A program made the position numbers and the translations under genes. A model generated the notes under the pieces. The model saw only the letters and a list, made by a program, of their open reading frames with translations. It did not search any database and was not told where the DNA came from. DNA of 64,000 bases from Agathobacter sp. Its GTDB lineage: Bacteria > Bacillota > Clostridia > Lachnospirales > Lachnospiraceae. This document shows positions 18,207 to 26,858 of this stretch, one piece after another; the first letter of the stretch is position 1, and the number at the start of each line of letters is the position of its first letter. Location: contig JAFQRZ010000001.1 in the NCBI GenBank assembly GCA_017409825.1, positions 1 through 64,000 on the forward strand, in the 5' to 3' direction.

Positions 18207-19595
18207 ATGGAAAAGACAATGGATAAGATTGTACAGGTTGCGAAAGCTAGAGGTTTTGTATACCCAGGCTCAGAAATCTACGGCGGTCTTGCAAATACAT
18301 GGGATTACGGTAATCTTGGTGTAGAATTAAAGAACAATGTAAAACGTGCATGGTGGCAGAAATTTATTCAGGAAAACCCATACAACGTAGGTGTTGACTG
18401 TGCCATCCTTATGAACCCACAGACTTGGGTTGCATCTGGTCACCTTGGTGGATTCGCAGATCCACTTATGGACTGTAAAGAATGTCACGAAAGATTCCGT
18501 GCAGACCAGTTAATTGAAAACTACTGTGAAGAAAAAGGCATTGCATTAGAAGGTTCTATCGATGCTTGGTCACAGGAAGAAATGAAAAACTTCGTAGAAG
18601 AACATAACATTCCATGTCCTTCTTGTGGAAAACACAACTTTACAGATATCAGACAGTTCAACCTTATGTTCAAAACCTTCCAGGGTGTAACAGAGGATGC
18701 TAAGAATACAGTATACCTTCGTCCAGAAACCGCTCAGGGTATTTTCGTAAACTTCAAAAACGTACAGAGAACATCTCGTAAGAAAATTCCATTCGGTATT
18801 GGTCAGATTGGAAAATCTTTCCGTAACGAAATTACACCAGGTAACTTTACCTTCCGTACTCGTGAATTCGAACAGATGGAATTAGAATTCTTCTGTGAAC
18901 CAGGAACTGACCTTGAATGGTTTGCATACTGGAGAAACTTCTGTCATCAGTGGTTACTTTCTCTTGGTATCAAAGATGAAGAACTTAGACTTCGTGATCA
19001 CTCACCAGAAGAATTATGCTTCTACTCAAAAGCAACAACTGACTTCGAGTTCTTATTCCCATTTGGCTGGGGCGAACTTTGGGGTATCGCTGATAGAACA
19101 GACTACGACTTAACTCAGCATCAGAATGTATCTGGTGAAGATATGAGCTACTTTGATGATGAAAAGAGAGAAAAATACATCCCATACGTTATCGAACCAT
19201 CACTTGGTGCTGACCGTGTGGTACTTGCATTCCTTTGTGCAGCTTATGACGAAGAAGAATTAGAAGGTGGCGATGTAAGAACAGTATTCCACTTCCATCC
19301 AGTGCTTGCACCTGTTAAGATTGCAGTATTACCTCTTTCAAAAAAATTGAACAAAGAAGCAGAAGAAGTATTTGCGTTAGTTTCTAAGAAATATAACTGT
19401 GAATTTGACGACAGAGGTACAATCGGTAAGAGATATCGTCGTCAGGATGAAATCGGTACACCATATTGTGTAACATTTGACTTCGATTCGTTAGAAGATG
19501 GATGTGTAACAGTTCGTGACCGTGACACAATGGAACAGGAACGTATCGCAATCGCAGATTTGGATGCATACTTTGCGGATAAGTTCACTTTTTAA
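18207..19595 (+). CDS. glyQS: glycyl-tRNA synthetase, single-chain dimeric type
   Basis: It charges tRNA-Gly and is a class II synthetase. The 462-residue chain is the alpha2 type, not the separate alpha and beta chains. Visible features: the N-terminal [22 protein letters not shown], zinc-type cysteines in CKECHERF and CPSCGKHNF, the motif 2 region ([28 protein letters not shown]), motif 3 ([14 protein letters not shown]), and a C-terminal anticodon-binding domain from about residue 370. No T-box element is visible in the gap before it, so control by uncharged tRNA is not supported here. Confidence 0.96.
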   Translation: MEKTMDKIVQVAKARGFVYPGSEIYGGLANTWDYGNLGVELKNNVKRAWWQKFIQENPYNVGVDCAILMNPQTWVASGHLGGFADPLMDCKECHERFRADQLIENYCEEKGIALEGSIDAWSQEEMKNFVEEHNIPCPSCGKHNFTDIRQFNLMFKTFQGVTEDAKNTVYLRPETAQGIFVNFKNVQRTSRKKIPFGIGQIGKSFRNEITPGNFTFRTREFEQMELEFFCEPGTDLEWFAYWRNFCHQWLLSLGIKDEELRLRDHSPEELCFYSKATTDFEFLFPFGWGELWGIADRTDYDLTQHQNVSGEDMSYFDDEKREKYIPYVIEPSLGADRVVLAFLCAAYDEEELEGGDVRTVFHFHPVLAPVKIAVLPLSKKLNKEAEEVFALVSKKYNCEFDDRGTIGKRYRRQDEIGTPYCVTFDFDSLEDGCVTVRDRDTMEQERIAIADLDAYFADKFTF

Positions 19596-19634
19596 TGACG
19601 ATTTAGTTAAGAATAAAGGTTGTCTATAAACTAC

Positions 19635-19786
19635 GAAATCAGCCCTTCTATATATTTAAAGTCTAGACACGCTTTCGCTCTTCGCGTGCTAGTTGCGTTA
19701 CTAAATTCGTGCCGATAACTCGCCACTCATTAAGTAACGACTGCCCGCTAAAGGTCTAGTTTTAAATATATAGAAGGGCTGATTTC
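19635..19786. repeat. long hairpin element 1 of an inverted pair
   Basis: A 26-bp perfect terminal stem (19635-19660 with 19761-19786) is followed, after a small internal loop, by CTAGAC/GTCTAG. It encloses a core of about 91 bases (19666-19755). The core is closely similar to the reverse complement of the core of element 2 at 19826-19975, while the outer stems differ in sequence. A T-run (ATTTTTTAATT) about 12 bases later could make it end glyQS transcription. No frame codes through it. Confidence 0.75.
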
Positions 19787-19825
19787 TTACTCTATGGATA
19801 TTTTTTAATTCTTCCAAAAAGTAAG

Positions 19826-19975
19826 AAAAGTGGACTTCACATATATATAAATCGGACCTTTAGCGGCCCATCGTTACTTAGCGAAGGACGATGCAATCGT
19901 CATGAGGTTAGTAACGCAATGAGGACGCGAAGAGTGAAAACGTGTCCGAATTATATATATGTGAAGTCCATTTTT
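19826..19975. repeat. long hairpin element 2 of an inverted pair
   Basis: A 20-bp perfect stem (19831-19850 with 19951-19970) is extended at the base by A-T and G-T pairs and, inward, by TCGGAC/GTCCGA. Its core, read on the minus strand, matches the element 1 core over ~91 bases from GACACG to AAAGGTC with scattered substitutions. The 577 bases between glyQS and ppdK hold only these two elements and the ppdK promoter. Confidence 0.75.
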
Positions 19976-20035
19976 CGAAGTATTTAGAAAAACTAAATTA
20001 CTGAGCTAAATTGTTATTTTTTGTAAAAATAATAC

Positions 20036-20064
20036 TTGCGTTCTTGTATTTTTATGTGTACAAT
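20036..20064 (+). promoter_or_regulatory. promoter of ppdK
   Basis: TTGCGT at 20036-20041 and TACAAT at 20059-20064 with a 17-base spacer. It lies inside the open frame that extends upstream of ppdK and so rules out starts before ~20070. Confidence 0.55.
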
Positions 20065-20172
20065 AATGTATGTGCGACTGTCCAAATGGAAGGGGCAGGA
20101 AATCTATTTATGTTTGTGCAAAATGCACAATGCAAAAAGAAAATGAATAATAATTTTAGGAGGAATGTCAAA

Positions 20173-22806
20173 ATGGCAAACAAATGGGTTTATTTGTTTA
20201 GCGAAGGCGATGCATCTATGCGTAACCTTCTCGGTGGTAAAGGTGCAAACCTTGCTGAAATGACAAAAATTATCGGTGCTGACGTAGTACCACAGGGCTT
20301 CACAATCACAACAGAAGCTTGTACACAGTATTACGAAGATGGCCGTATGATCAACGATGAAATTCAGGCTCAGATTAATGAATACATCGTAAAAATGGAA
20401 GAAATCACAGGCAAGAAATTCGGTGATTTAGAAAATCCATTACTTGTATCTGTTCGTTCAGGTGCTAGAGCTTCTATGCCTGGTATGATGGATACAATCC
20501 TCAACTTAGGTCTTAATGAAGATGTAGTAAATACAATGGCTGAAAAATCTGGAAATCCACGTTGGGCATGGGACTGCTACAGACGTTTTATTCAGATGTA
20601 CTCAGACGTAGTTATGGAAGTTGGTAAGAAATATTTCGAAGAACTTATCGACGAAATGAAAGCAAAGAAAGGTGTTACTCAGGACGTAGACCTTACTGCA
20701 GAAGACTTAAAAGAACTTGCAAACCAGTTCAAAGCAGAATACAAAGACAAAATCGGCGAAGATTTCCCTACAGATCCAAAGGTACAGTTAATGGGCGCTA
20801 TCCAGGCTGTATTCCGTTCATGGGACAACCCTCGTGCAAACGTATACCGTCGTGACAACGATATCCCATATTCATGGGGAACAGCTGTAAACGTACAGTC
20901 TATGGCTTTCGGTAACATGGGTGAAAACTGTGGTACTGGTGTTGCATTTACTCGTGACCCATCTACAGGCGAAAAGAAACTCATGGGTGAATTCTTAACA
21001 AACGCTCAGGGTGAAGACGTAGTAGCTGGTGTTCGTACTCCAATGCCAATCGCTCAGATGGAAGAAAAATTCCCTGCAGCATTTGCTAAATTCCAGGAAA
21101 TCTGTGCTAGATTAGAAAATCACTACAGAGATATGCAGGATATGGAATTTACTGTAGAAAACGAAAAACTCTACATGTTACAGACTCGTAACGGTAAGAG
21201 AACAGCTCAGGCTGCTCTTAAAATCGCTTGCGATTTAGTTGACGAAGGAATGAGAACAGAAGAAGAAGCTGTTGCAATGATCGACCCTCGTAACTTAGAT
21301 ACATTATTACATCCACAGTTCGACACTGCTGCTCTTAAAGCTGCTACACCACTCGGAAGAGGTCTTGGTGCTTCTCCAGGTGCTGCTTGTGGTAAAGTAG
21401 TATTTACAGCTGATGACGCTGTTGCTTGGGCTGAAAGAGGAGAAAAAGTCGTATTAGTACGTCTTGAAACATCTCCAGAAGATATCACAGGTATGAAAGC
21501 AGCTCAGGGTATCTTAACAGTTCGTGGTGGTATGACATCACACGCTGCAGTAGTAGCTCGTGGTATGGGTACATGTTGTGTTTCTGGTTGTGGCGACATC
21601 AACATGGACGAAGAAAATAAGAAATTTACATTAGCTGGCCAGACATTCACAGAAGGTTCTGAAATCTCTATCGACGGTACAACAGGTAACATCTATGCTG
21701 GAATCATTCCAACAGTAGACGCTGTTATCGCTGGTGAGTTCGAACGTATCATGGATTGGGCTGATAAATATCGTACACTTAAAGTTCGTACAAATGCTGA
21801 TACACCAGCAGATGCTCGTAAAGCTCGTGAACTTGGTGCAGAAGGTATCGGTCTTTGCCGTACAGAGCATATGTTCTTCGAAGAAGACAGAATTGCTGCA
21901 TTCCGCGAAATGATTTGTGCTGATACAGCAGAAGAAAGAGAAGTAGCTCTTGAAAAGATTCTTCCATATCAGCAGGGAGACTTCGAAGGATTATTCGAAG
22001 CACTTGAAGGAAACCCAGTTACAATTCGTTTCTTGGATCCACCTTTACATGAATTCGTTCCTACAGAAGAAGCTGATATCAAGAAACTTGCTGACGCTCA
22101 GGGCAAATCAGTAGAAGATATCAAGGCTATCATCACATCATTACATGAATTCAACCCAATGATGGGACATCGTGGTCTTCGTCTTGCAGTTACTTATCCA
22201 GAAATCGCTAAGATGCAGACAAAAGCTGTTATCCGTGCAGCTATCAACGTACAGAAAGCTCATGCTGACTGGAAAGTAGTTCCAGAAATCATGATTCCAC
22301 TTTCATGTGATACAAAAGAATTAAAATACGTAAGAGATATCGTTATCGCTACAGCTAACGCTGAAATCGAAGCTGCTGGTGCTGATCTTCACTACGAAGT
22401 AGGTACTATGATGGAAATTCCACGTGCATGTCTTACAGCTGACGAAATCGCTCAGAACGCAGACTTCTTCTGCTTCGGTACAAACGACTTAACACAGATG
22501 ACATACGGCTTCTCACGTGACGATGCTGGTAAGTTCTTAGACGCTTACTACGACACCAAGATTTTCGAAAACGATCCATTTGCAAAACTTGACCAGACAG
22601 GTGTTGGTAGGTTAATGGAAATGGCTATCAAACTTGGTAAACCAGTAAACAGCAACCTTCACGTAGGTATCTGTGGCGAACACGGTGGCGACCCTACATC
22701 CGTAGAATTCTGCCACAAGATTGGTCTTGATTATGTATCATGTTCACCATTCCGTGTTCCAATCGCTAGACTTGCTGCTGCTCAGGCTGCTATCAATAAT
22801 AAGTAG
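20173..22806 (+). CDS. ppdK: pyruvate, phosphate dikinase
   Basis: PPDK interconverts pyruvate, ATP and Pi with phosphoenolpyruvate, AMP and PPi; many anaerobic Clostridia use it in glycolysis or gluconeogenesis. The 877-residue protein has the N-terminal ATP-grasp domain (LLGGKGANLAEM, VSVRSGARASMPGMMDTILNLGLN). The phosphocarrier domain has catalytic His457 in GGMTSHAAVVARGMG, and the C-terminal PEP barrel has GLCRTEHMFF, the NLHVGICGEHGGDP motif and the substrate-site cysteine at its end. The open frame runs back to 20011, but TAGGAGGAATG and the typical MANKWVYLFSEGDA start fix 20173. Codon use suggests very high expression. Confidence 0.97.
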   Translation: MANKWVYLFSEGDASMRNLLGGKGANLAEMTKIIGADVVPQGFTITTEACTQYYEDGRMINDEIQAQINEYIVKMEEITGKKFGDLENPLLVSVRSGARASMPGMMDTILNLGLNEDVVNTMAEKSGNPRWAWDCYRRFIQMYSDVVMEVGKKYFEELIDEMKAKKGVTQDVDLTAEDLKELANQFKAEYKDKIGEDFPTDPKVQLMGAIQAVFRSWDNPRANVYRRDNDIPYSWGTAVNVQSMAFGNMGENCGTGVAFTRDPSTGEKKLMGEFLTNAQGEDVVAGVRTPMPIAQMEEKFPAAFAKFQEICARLENHYRDMQDMEFTVENEKLYMLQTRNGKRTAQAALKIACDLVDEGMRTEEEAVAMIDPRNLDTLLHPQFDTAALKAATPLGRGLGASPGAACGKVVFTADDAVAWAERGEKVVLVRLETSPEDITGMKAAQGILTVRGGMTSHAAVVARGMGTCCVSGCGDINMDEENKKFTLAGQTFTEGSEISIDGTTGNIYAGIIPTVDAVIAGEFERIMDWADKYRTLKVRTNADTPADARKARELGAEGIGLCRTEHMFFEEDRIAAFREMICADTAEEREVALEKILPYQQGDFEGLFEALEGNPVTIRFLDPPLHEFVPTEEADIKKLADAQGKSVEDIKAIITSLHEFNPMMGHRGLRLAVTYPEIAKMQTKAVIRAAINVQKAHADWKVVPEIMIPLSCDTKELKYVRDIVIATANAEIEAAGADLHYEVGTMMEIPRACLTADEIAQNADFFCFGTNDLTQMTYGFSRDDAGKFLDAYYDTKIFENDPFAKLDQTGVGRLMEMAIKLGKPVNSNLHVGICGEHGGDPTSVEFCHKIGLDYVSCSPFRVPIARLAAAQAAINNK

Positions 22807-22851
22807 GGCAATCGCTTGACTAACAGTTGAGCTAACTTATGTAAAATATGA

Positions 22852-22895
22852 AATCCCACTAGAATCGTAATGGTTCTAGTGGGATTATTTTTTTT
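22852..22895 (+). terminator. terminator after ppdK
   Basis: AATCCCACTAGAA (22852-22864) pairs perfectly over 13 bases with TTCTAGTGGGATT (22874-22886), then a long T-run to 22895. Confidence 0.92.
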
Positions 22896-22969
22896 GACCT
22901 AAAAACTGCAGGAGTCCATGGGAGACATGGAGTTGTGGAGAAAAAGCAATCACTCTTAATGATGAGGAT

Positions 22970-23374
22970 ATGAAGAAGATTCAAGAGATGGAAGATTCGG
23001 TTGCTTATGGTTACAATGCTGGTATGATGGCAGGTCGTATGACTACTGCGTCTGCTACAGCGATGGAAACTGCGGCTGGAAACACTGCTGGTGCTATGAC
23101 AGGCTTTATGGGTATGAGCATGGTAGGTGGCGCTATGGGCGGTGGCTTCAATGTGGCTCAGCAGCTTTACCACATGGGACAGCAACAACAGCAGCAGCAA
23201 CAGGTGGCTCCTGCAATTGATGGATGGAAATGTGCATGTGGTACTATTTCTAGTGGCAAGTTCTGTCCTGAATGTGGTCAGCCAAAACCGGTTGAAAATG
23301 TAGCATGGACCTGTTCTTGTGGCACAGTGAATACAGGTAAATTCTGTCAGAATTGTGGTAACAAAAAGCAGTAG
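22970..23374 (+). pseudogene. C-terminal remnant of an SPFH-domain (YdjI-like) protein
   Basis: The 134-residue frame carries only what is normally the C-terminal third of an SPFH/virion-core-like protein: a Gly/Met/Ala-rich segment, a Gln run, and two zinc-ribbon halves (CACGTISSGKFCPECG, CSCGTVNTGKFCQNCG). The same frame stays open before the ATG (CGEKAITLNDEDMKK...), matching the segment that should follow the SPFH domain, but that domain of ~250 residues is missing. The sequence runs into the ppdK terminator instead, and no ribosome site is evident at 22970. I read it as a 5'-truncated gene. Intact relatives lie next to zinc-ribbon and TPM genes, as here. Confidence 0.7.
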
Positions 23375-23411
23375 GTGTTTCTTAAAAGACACTTGAAAGG
23401 AGGGACTTTCA

Positions 23412-24497
23412 TTGTCAACATTACAACAGTATAAATGTCCTTGTTGTGACGGTGCGATTGAGTTTGATAGCAGTCTGCAAAAAATGAAGTGCCCATATTG
23501 CGACACGGAATTTGAAATGGAAACACTCTTGTCGTATGACAATGAGTTGAAGAATGAACAAGCTGACAATATGACTTGGGATACAAAAGCAGGTAGCGAA
23601 TGGCAGGAAGGGGAAACCGATGGTCTTCGTGAGTATATTTGCAATTCTTGTGGTGGCGAAATTGTTGGTGATGAGACCACTGCAGCAACGAGTTGTCCTT
23701 TCTGTGGAAATCCTGTCGTGATGATGGGACAATTTATGGGAGCGTAAAAACCTGATTATGTTATTCCATTTAAATATGATAAAAAAGCAGCTGTAGATGC
23801 ACTGAAAAAGCACTTTAGTGGCAAACGCCTTCTTCCAAAGGTGTTTGCGGATGAAAATCATATCGATGAGGTCAAGGGTGTATATGTCCCAGTATGGCTT
23901 TTCGATGCTGATGCGGATGTACATGTGCGCTATAAGGCCACACGCGTAAGAACATGGAGTGATAGCAACTATTATTACACCGAGAATAGATTTTATTCGG
24001 TTACAAGAGGCGGCAGCATTGGGTTTGAGCAGGTTCCAGTGGATGGTTCAAGTAAGATGGACGATGCCTTGATGGAATCGATAGAGCCATTCGATTTTTC
24101 GGAGGCAGTGGATTTTCAGACGGCGTATCTCGCTGGTTATCTTGCGGATAAATACGATGTGGATTCCGAGCAGAGTGTAGAAAGAGCCAATGAAAGAATC
24201 AAAAGAAGTGCAGAAGATGCGTTTGCTGCTACCGTTGAGGGATATGCAACAGTAATACCTGTATCATCGGGAATTAATTTGAAAAATGGTGTTGCGAAAT
24301 ATGCGTTATATCCCGTTTGGCTTTTGAATACTTCATGGGATGGTAAAAAATACAGTTTTGCAATGAACGGACAGACAGGAAAATTTGTCGGGGATCTTCC
24401 TCTTGACAAGGCTGCCTATAAGAAATGGCTGTTTGGTATTATGGCTTCCGTCAGTGCAGTTGCTTTTGCTATCTCATATCTAATCTGGTTGATATAA
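23412..24497 (+). pseudogene. zinc-ribbon membrane protein (YdjG-like) split by an in-frame stop
   Basis: One frame encodes an N-terminal part (23412-23747) with zinc-ribbon cysteine pairs (CPCC...CPYC, CNSC...CPFC). After a single TAA at 23745-23747 the frame continues at once with KPDYVIPFKYDKKAA... through to 24497, including VYVPVWLFDADADVHV, a second conserved YPVWLLNTSWDGKKYSFAMNGQTGK and a C-terminal hydrophobic helix. Both pieces lie in the same frame with no gap, so one nonsense substitution (for example TTA to TAA) explains the split. The intact product would be about 361 residues. An ATG-started fragment of 218 residues from 23841 is possible but lacks the zinc ribbons. AAAGGAGGGAC precedes the first start, a TTG at about 23412. 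Confidence 0.8.
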
Positions 24498-24510
24498 GGG
24501 GGTGCAAGTA

Positions 24511-25074
24511 ATGAAGAAAAGAATTTTAGCAATCTTATTTGTCCTTCTTATGAGTTTGTCCCTGTCTTTTACAGCTTTAGAAGCACAGGATGTACAAAGA
24601 TTATACGACGATGCAGATATTCTGACAGCTTCTGAGGAAAGAGAGTATCGTATCCTTTCCAATGGATTGGGAGCTGCTGCAATTAGTATGGATGATATTG
24701 ATTATATCGGTGATTATAATTCTTATGAGCTCAGCGAAGGTTACTATGCGGATGCATTCCATCTCTTCATTGATGAGTGTGAGTATGAAATTAATGGAGA
24801 AATAAATGATTTTCCATTTGAATTTGGTATAAATTTGTGTATTTCTCTTGTAATTGGTTTGGTAGTTGCTTTGATTGTAACTGGTATCATGAGACTAAAA
24901 TTGAAATTCGTTGCAATGCAGCTTGCTGCAACAGAATATGTCAAAAGTGGCAGTATGCATCTTACAGTGTCAAATGATTTGTTCCTTTATCGAACTATTC
25001 ATCGCCGCAAGAAGGAGAGCAACACTTCAAGGGCGTCTGGTTCTTCTCGAAATGTAGGTGGTGGAAAGTTTTAG
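24511..25074 (+). CDS. TPM-domain (YgcG/YdjH-like) protein with internal deletion
   Basis: The 187-residue product has a signal peptide (residues ~1-25). It opens like a TPM domain (LYDDADILTASEE), ends the domain normally (LSEGYYADAFHLFIDECE), and has a membrane helix (about 105-130) and a Gly-Gly-Gly-Lys-Phe end. Between TASEE and REYRI the central part of the TPM domain, roughly 60 residues in relatives I recall, is absent although the reading frame is kept. AAGGGGG precedes the ATG at 24511, 13 bases after the zinc-ribbon gene. The deletion removes most of the fold's core, so the protein is probably not functional. Confidence 0.65.
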   Translation: MKKRILAILFVLLMSLSLSFTALEAQDVQRLYDDADILTASEEREYRILSNGLGAAAISMDDIDYIGDYNSYELSEGYYADAFHLFIDECEYEINGEINDFPFEFGINLCISLVIGLVVALIVTGIMRLKLKFVAMQLAATEYVKSGSMHLTVSNDLFLYRTIHRRKKESNTSRASGSSRNVGGGKF

Positions 25075-25101
25075 GAGAAAAGGTCCTAAGTATAAACAGT
25101 A

Positions 25102-25133
25102 ATATGTTCCGTGGAAAAATCCACGGAACATAT
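25102..25133. terminator. bidirectional hairpin terminator
   Basis: ATATGTTCCGTGGA-AAAA-TCCACGGAACATAT is a perfect 14-bp stem between two converging genes. The T-run is weak on the plus strand. It probably serves both the TPM-domain gene and the minus-strand esterase. Confidence 0.75.
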
Positions 25134-25209
25134 GTATTTCGCTAATTTTTAGAAATTTATTTTCAGCAGAATCCTCATCATCGATACTTTCTTTTATAAA
25201 TAATCAGTT

Positions 25210-25929
25210 TTATCTTTCCAACCAGAATTTTACAGCTTCATAAAACCAAGGTTCGCTTGCAGTACCGATACCTAAGCCAACACCGTGGTCTACGCCAGGG
25301 TATTCGATAAATTTATGTGGAACGCCTGCAGTTTGAAGTGCTTCTGCCAAAAGATGACTGTTTTTTGGAGGTACACAGGTATCCGCATCTCCACACCAAA
25401 GGAAGGTTGCTGGATAGTTTTCAGTCACTTGTTTTTCTACACTTAAAAGGTCAAGTATTTCTTCTGAAGGCTGCTTGCCTAGATGATTGTATTTGGAGCC
25501 AGCATGTGTGAATTCACCCATGGTAACAACTGGATATACAAGAACCAAAGTATTTGGTTTTGGGAGTTCATATTTTGGATAGCCGACGGCTTCTGTACAA
25601 AAACTTGCAGCTAAATGACCACCAGCAGAAGAACCCCATATAGAGTAATTGGTTATGTCAAGATTTTTTTCCTCGCTCATATTTATAATTTCCTGTACCG
25701 CTTTTGCCAAGTCATCTTGTGGATTAGGGAAAAGTGCTTTTTCTGCGACACGATAGCAAACTATAAATGCAGAAATCCCCAAATCATTTAATGCCTTTGC
25801 AAAATCAGTTCCTTCATTCTCAACAGATACAAACCAATATCCACCACCAGGACAAAGAATAGCTACAGGATGTTTTTGGCCATCTTGAATGCTATAATCG
25901 ATGAGTGCATAATCATTGTTAGAATTCAT
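25210..25929 (-). CDS. alpha/beta-hydrolase esterase
   Basis: A 239-residue serine hydrolase without a signal peptide. The oxyanion region is CPGGGYW (about 26-32). The nucleophile is Ser101 in GSSAGG, the acid is probably Asp183 (CGDADTCVP), and the base is His215 (PGVDHGVG). It resembles esterases of the acetyl-xylan-esterase or BD-FAE type that remove acyl groups from sugars. AAGGAGGC precedes the ATG on the minus strand, and a good promoter lies at 25965-25993. It is divergent from the polysaccharide deacetylase gene and may remove acetyl groups from imported oligosaccharides; that role is inference. Confidence 0.88.
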   Translation of the reverse strand: MNSNNDYALIDYSIQDGQKHPVAILCPGGGYWFVSVENEGTDFAKALNDLGISAFIVCYRVAEKALFPNPQDDLAKAVQEIINMSEEKNLDITNYSIWGSSAGGHLAASFCTEAVGYPKYELPKPNTLVLVYPVVTMGEFTHAGSKYNHLGKQPSEEILDLLSVEKQVTENYPATFLWCGDADTCVPPKNSHLLAEALQTAGVPHKFIEYPGVDHGVGLGIGTASEPWFYEAVKFWLER

Positions 25930-25964
25930 TTTTGCCTCCTTATATTTTATATCAGTATGTTTAC

Positions 25965-25993
25965 ATTATAAGGCAGATTTGTATGGCTGTTAA
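25965..25993 (-). promoter_or_regulatory. promoter of the esterase gene
   Basis: On the minus strand TTAACA (25993-25988) and a perfect TATAAT (25970-25965) are spaced by 17 bases. Confidence 0.6.
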
Positions 25994-26089
25994 GTTGAAA
26001 ATAGTATTTTTTTTTTGAATAAAAAGTAAATTGATTGTTATTTCGTAGATGGAATGATAAAATCTTATAGAATGATGGAGGGTAAAAAT

Positions 26090-26764
26090 ATGACATATAA
26101 AAAAATGCTTACATTTAGTTTTGATGATGCTGTAGTAGACGATATTCGTTTGGTGGAGATTTTCAATAAATATGGTTTGAAGTCTACATTCAATCTCAAT
26201 TCAGGACATCTAACGAGAGCACTCCGTTGGAGATACAAGGATGTGAAGGATGTCATTCATATCAATTATTATGATAATCCACATCTGTATGATGGACATG
26301 AGATTGCTTGCCATAGTTATACGCATCCTAGACTGGAGAATTTATGCAAAGAAGATGTAGACAATCAAATTCGAATTGATAAATTTATTTTAGAACAATT
26401 GTACGGTTATAAAATAAGAGGAATGGCATATCCTTATGGTACATACAATGATATAGTTTTTGAGGTGTTGAGAGAAAATAATATCATATACAGCCGTACT
26501 GTAAACTGTACATACGATTTCAAGATGCCAGAGAAGCCGTTGACCTGGCATCCTACCTGCCATTTTAAGGACGAAAGACGTATGGAGCTGGCAGAAGCAT
26601 TCGTAAATGCAGAAGCAAAAGAGGATATGCTTTTTTATATCTGGGGGCATAGTTATGAACTTGTTACAGAAGAAGACTGGATGGAATTAGAAAAATTCTG
26701 CGCTTTTTTAGCAAATAGAGAGGATATTTTGTACTGTACAAACATTGAAGTATTGATGGGTTAG
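26090..26764 (+). CDS. polysaccharide deacetylase (NodB-like, CE4)
   Basis: A 224-residue NodB-homology protein. Motif 1 is SFDDAVVDD (Asp12, Asp13), motif 2 is HSYTH (His75 to His79, the metal ligands), and motif 3 is RGMAYPYG. Such enzymes remove N- or O-acetyl groups from polysaccharides. It has no signal peptide, so its substrate would be cytoplasmic or the assignment to polysaccharide is loose. The frame opens at 26054, but the ATG at 26090 follows GATGGAGGGTA. It precedes the AraC-type regulator by 94 bases, with a putative operator in between. Confidence 0.87.
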   Translation: MTYKKMLTFSFDDAVVDDIRLVEIFNKYGLKSTFNLNSGHLTRALRWRYKDVKDVIHINYYDNPHLYDGHEIACHSYTHPRLENLCKEDVDNQIRIDKFILEQLYGYKIRGMAYPYGTYNDIVFEVLRENNIIYSRTVNCTYDFKMPEKPLTWHPTCHFKDERRMELAEAFVNAEAKEDMLFYIWGHSYELVTEEDWMELEKFCAFLANREDILYCTNIEVLMG

Positions 26765-26799
26765 AATTTTATTTCTAACATAATGACTCATTTTGTATA
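26764..26799 (+). promoter_or_regulatory. candidate operator upstream of the AraC-type regulator
   Basis: GAATTTTATTTCTAACAT (26764-26781) recurs identically at 27822-27839 in front of the binding-protein gene. ATTTTGTATA (26790-26799) also recurs at 27838-27847, with 8 bases between the two parts here and an overlap of two bases there. TATATT at 26796-26801 could be a -10 box. The duplicate in two promoter regions flanking the regulator gene suggests its binding site; this is inference. Confidence 0.5.
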
Positions 26800-26858
26800 T
26801 TGAAACGAAAAAAAGCGCGGAGTATCCTATTATTAGTAAAAAACGAGGAGGACAATGC

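Noticed and set aside
19596..20010. Possible small genes or tRNA between glyQS and ppdK
   Set aside because: The stretch is dominated by two long hairpins; no cloverleaf with a TPsiC-like arm or ribosome-site-supported frame was found.
20011..20172. N-terminal extension of 54 residues on pyruvate phosphate dikinase
   Set aside because: A promoter (20036-20064) lies inside it, and a strong ribosome site with the family's usual N-terminus begins at 20173.
23745..23747. Programmed read-through or selenocysteine insertion
   Set aside because: The codon is TAA, not TGA or TAG, and no stem-loop suited to recoding follows; a nonsense mutation in an already decaying cassette is simpler.
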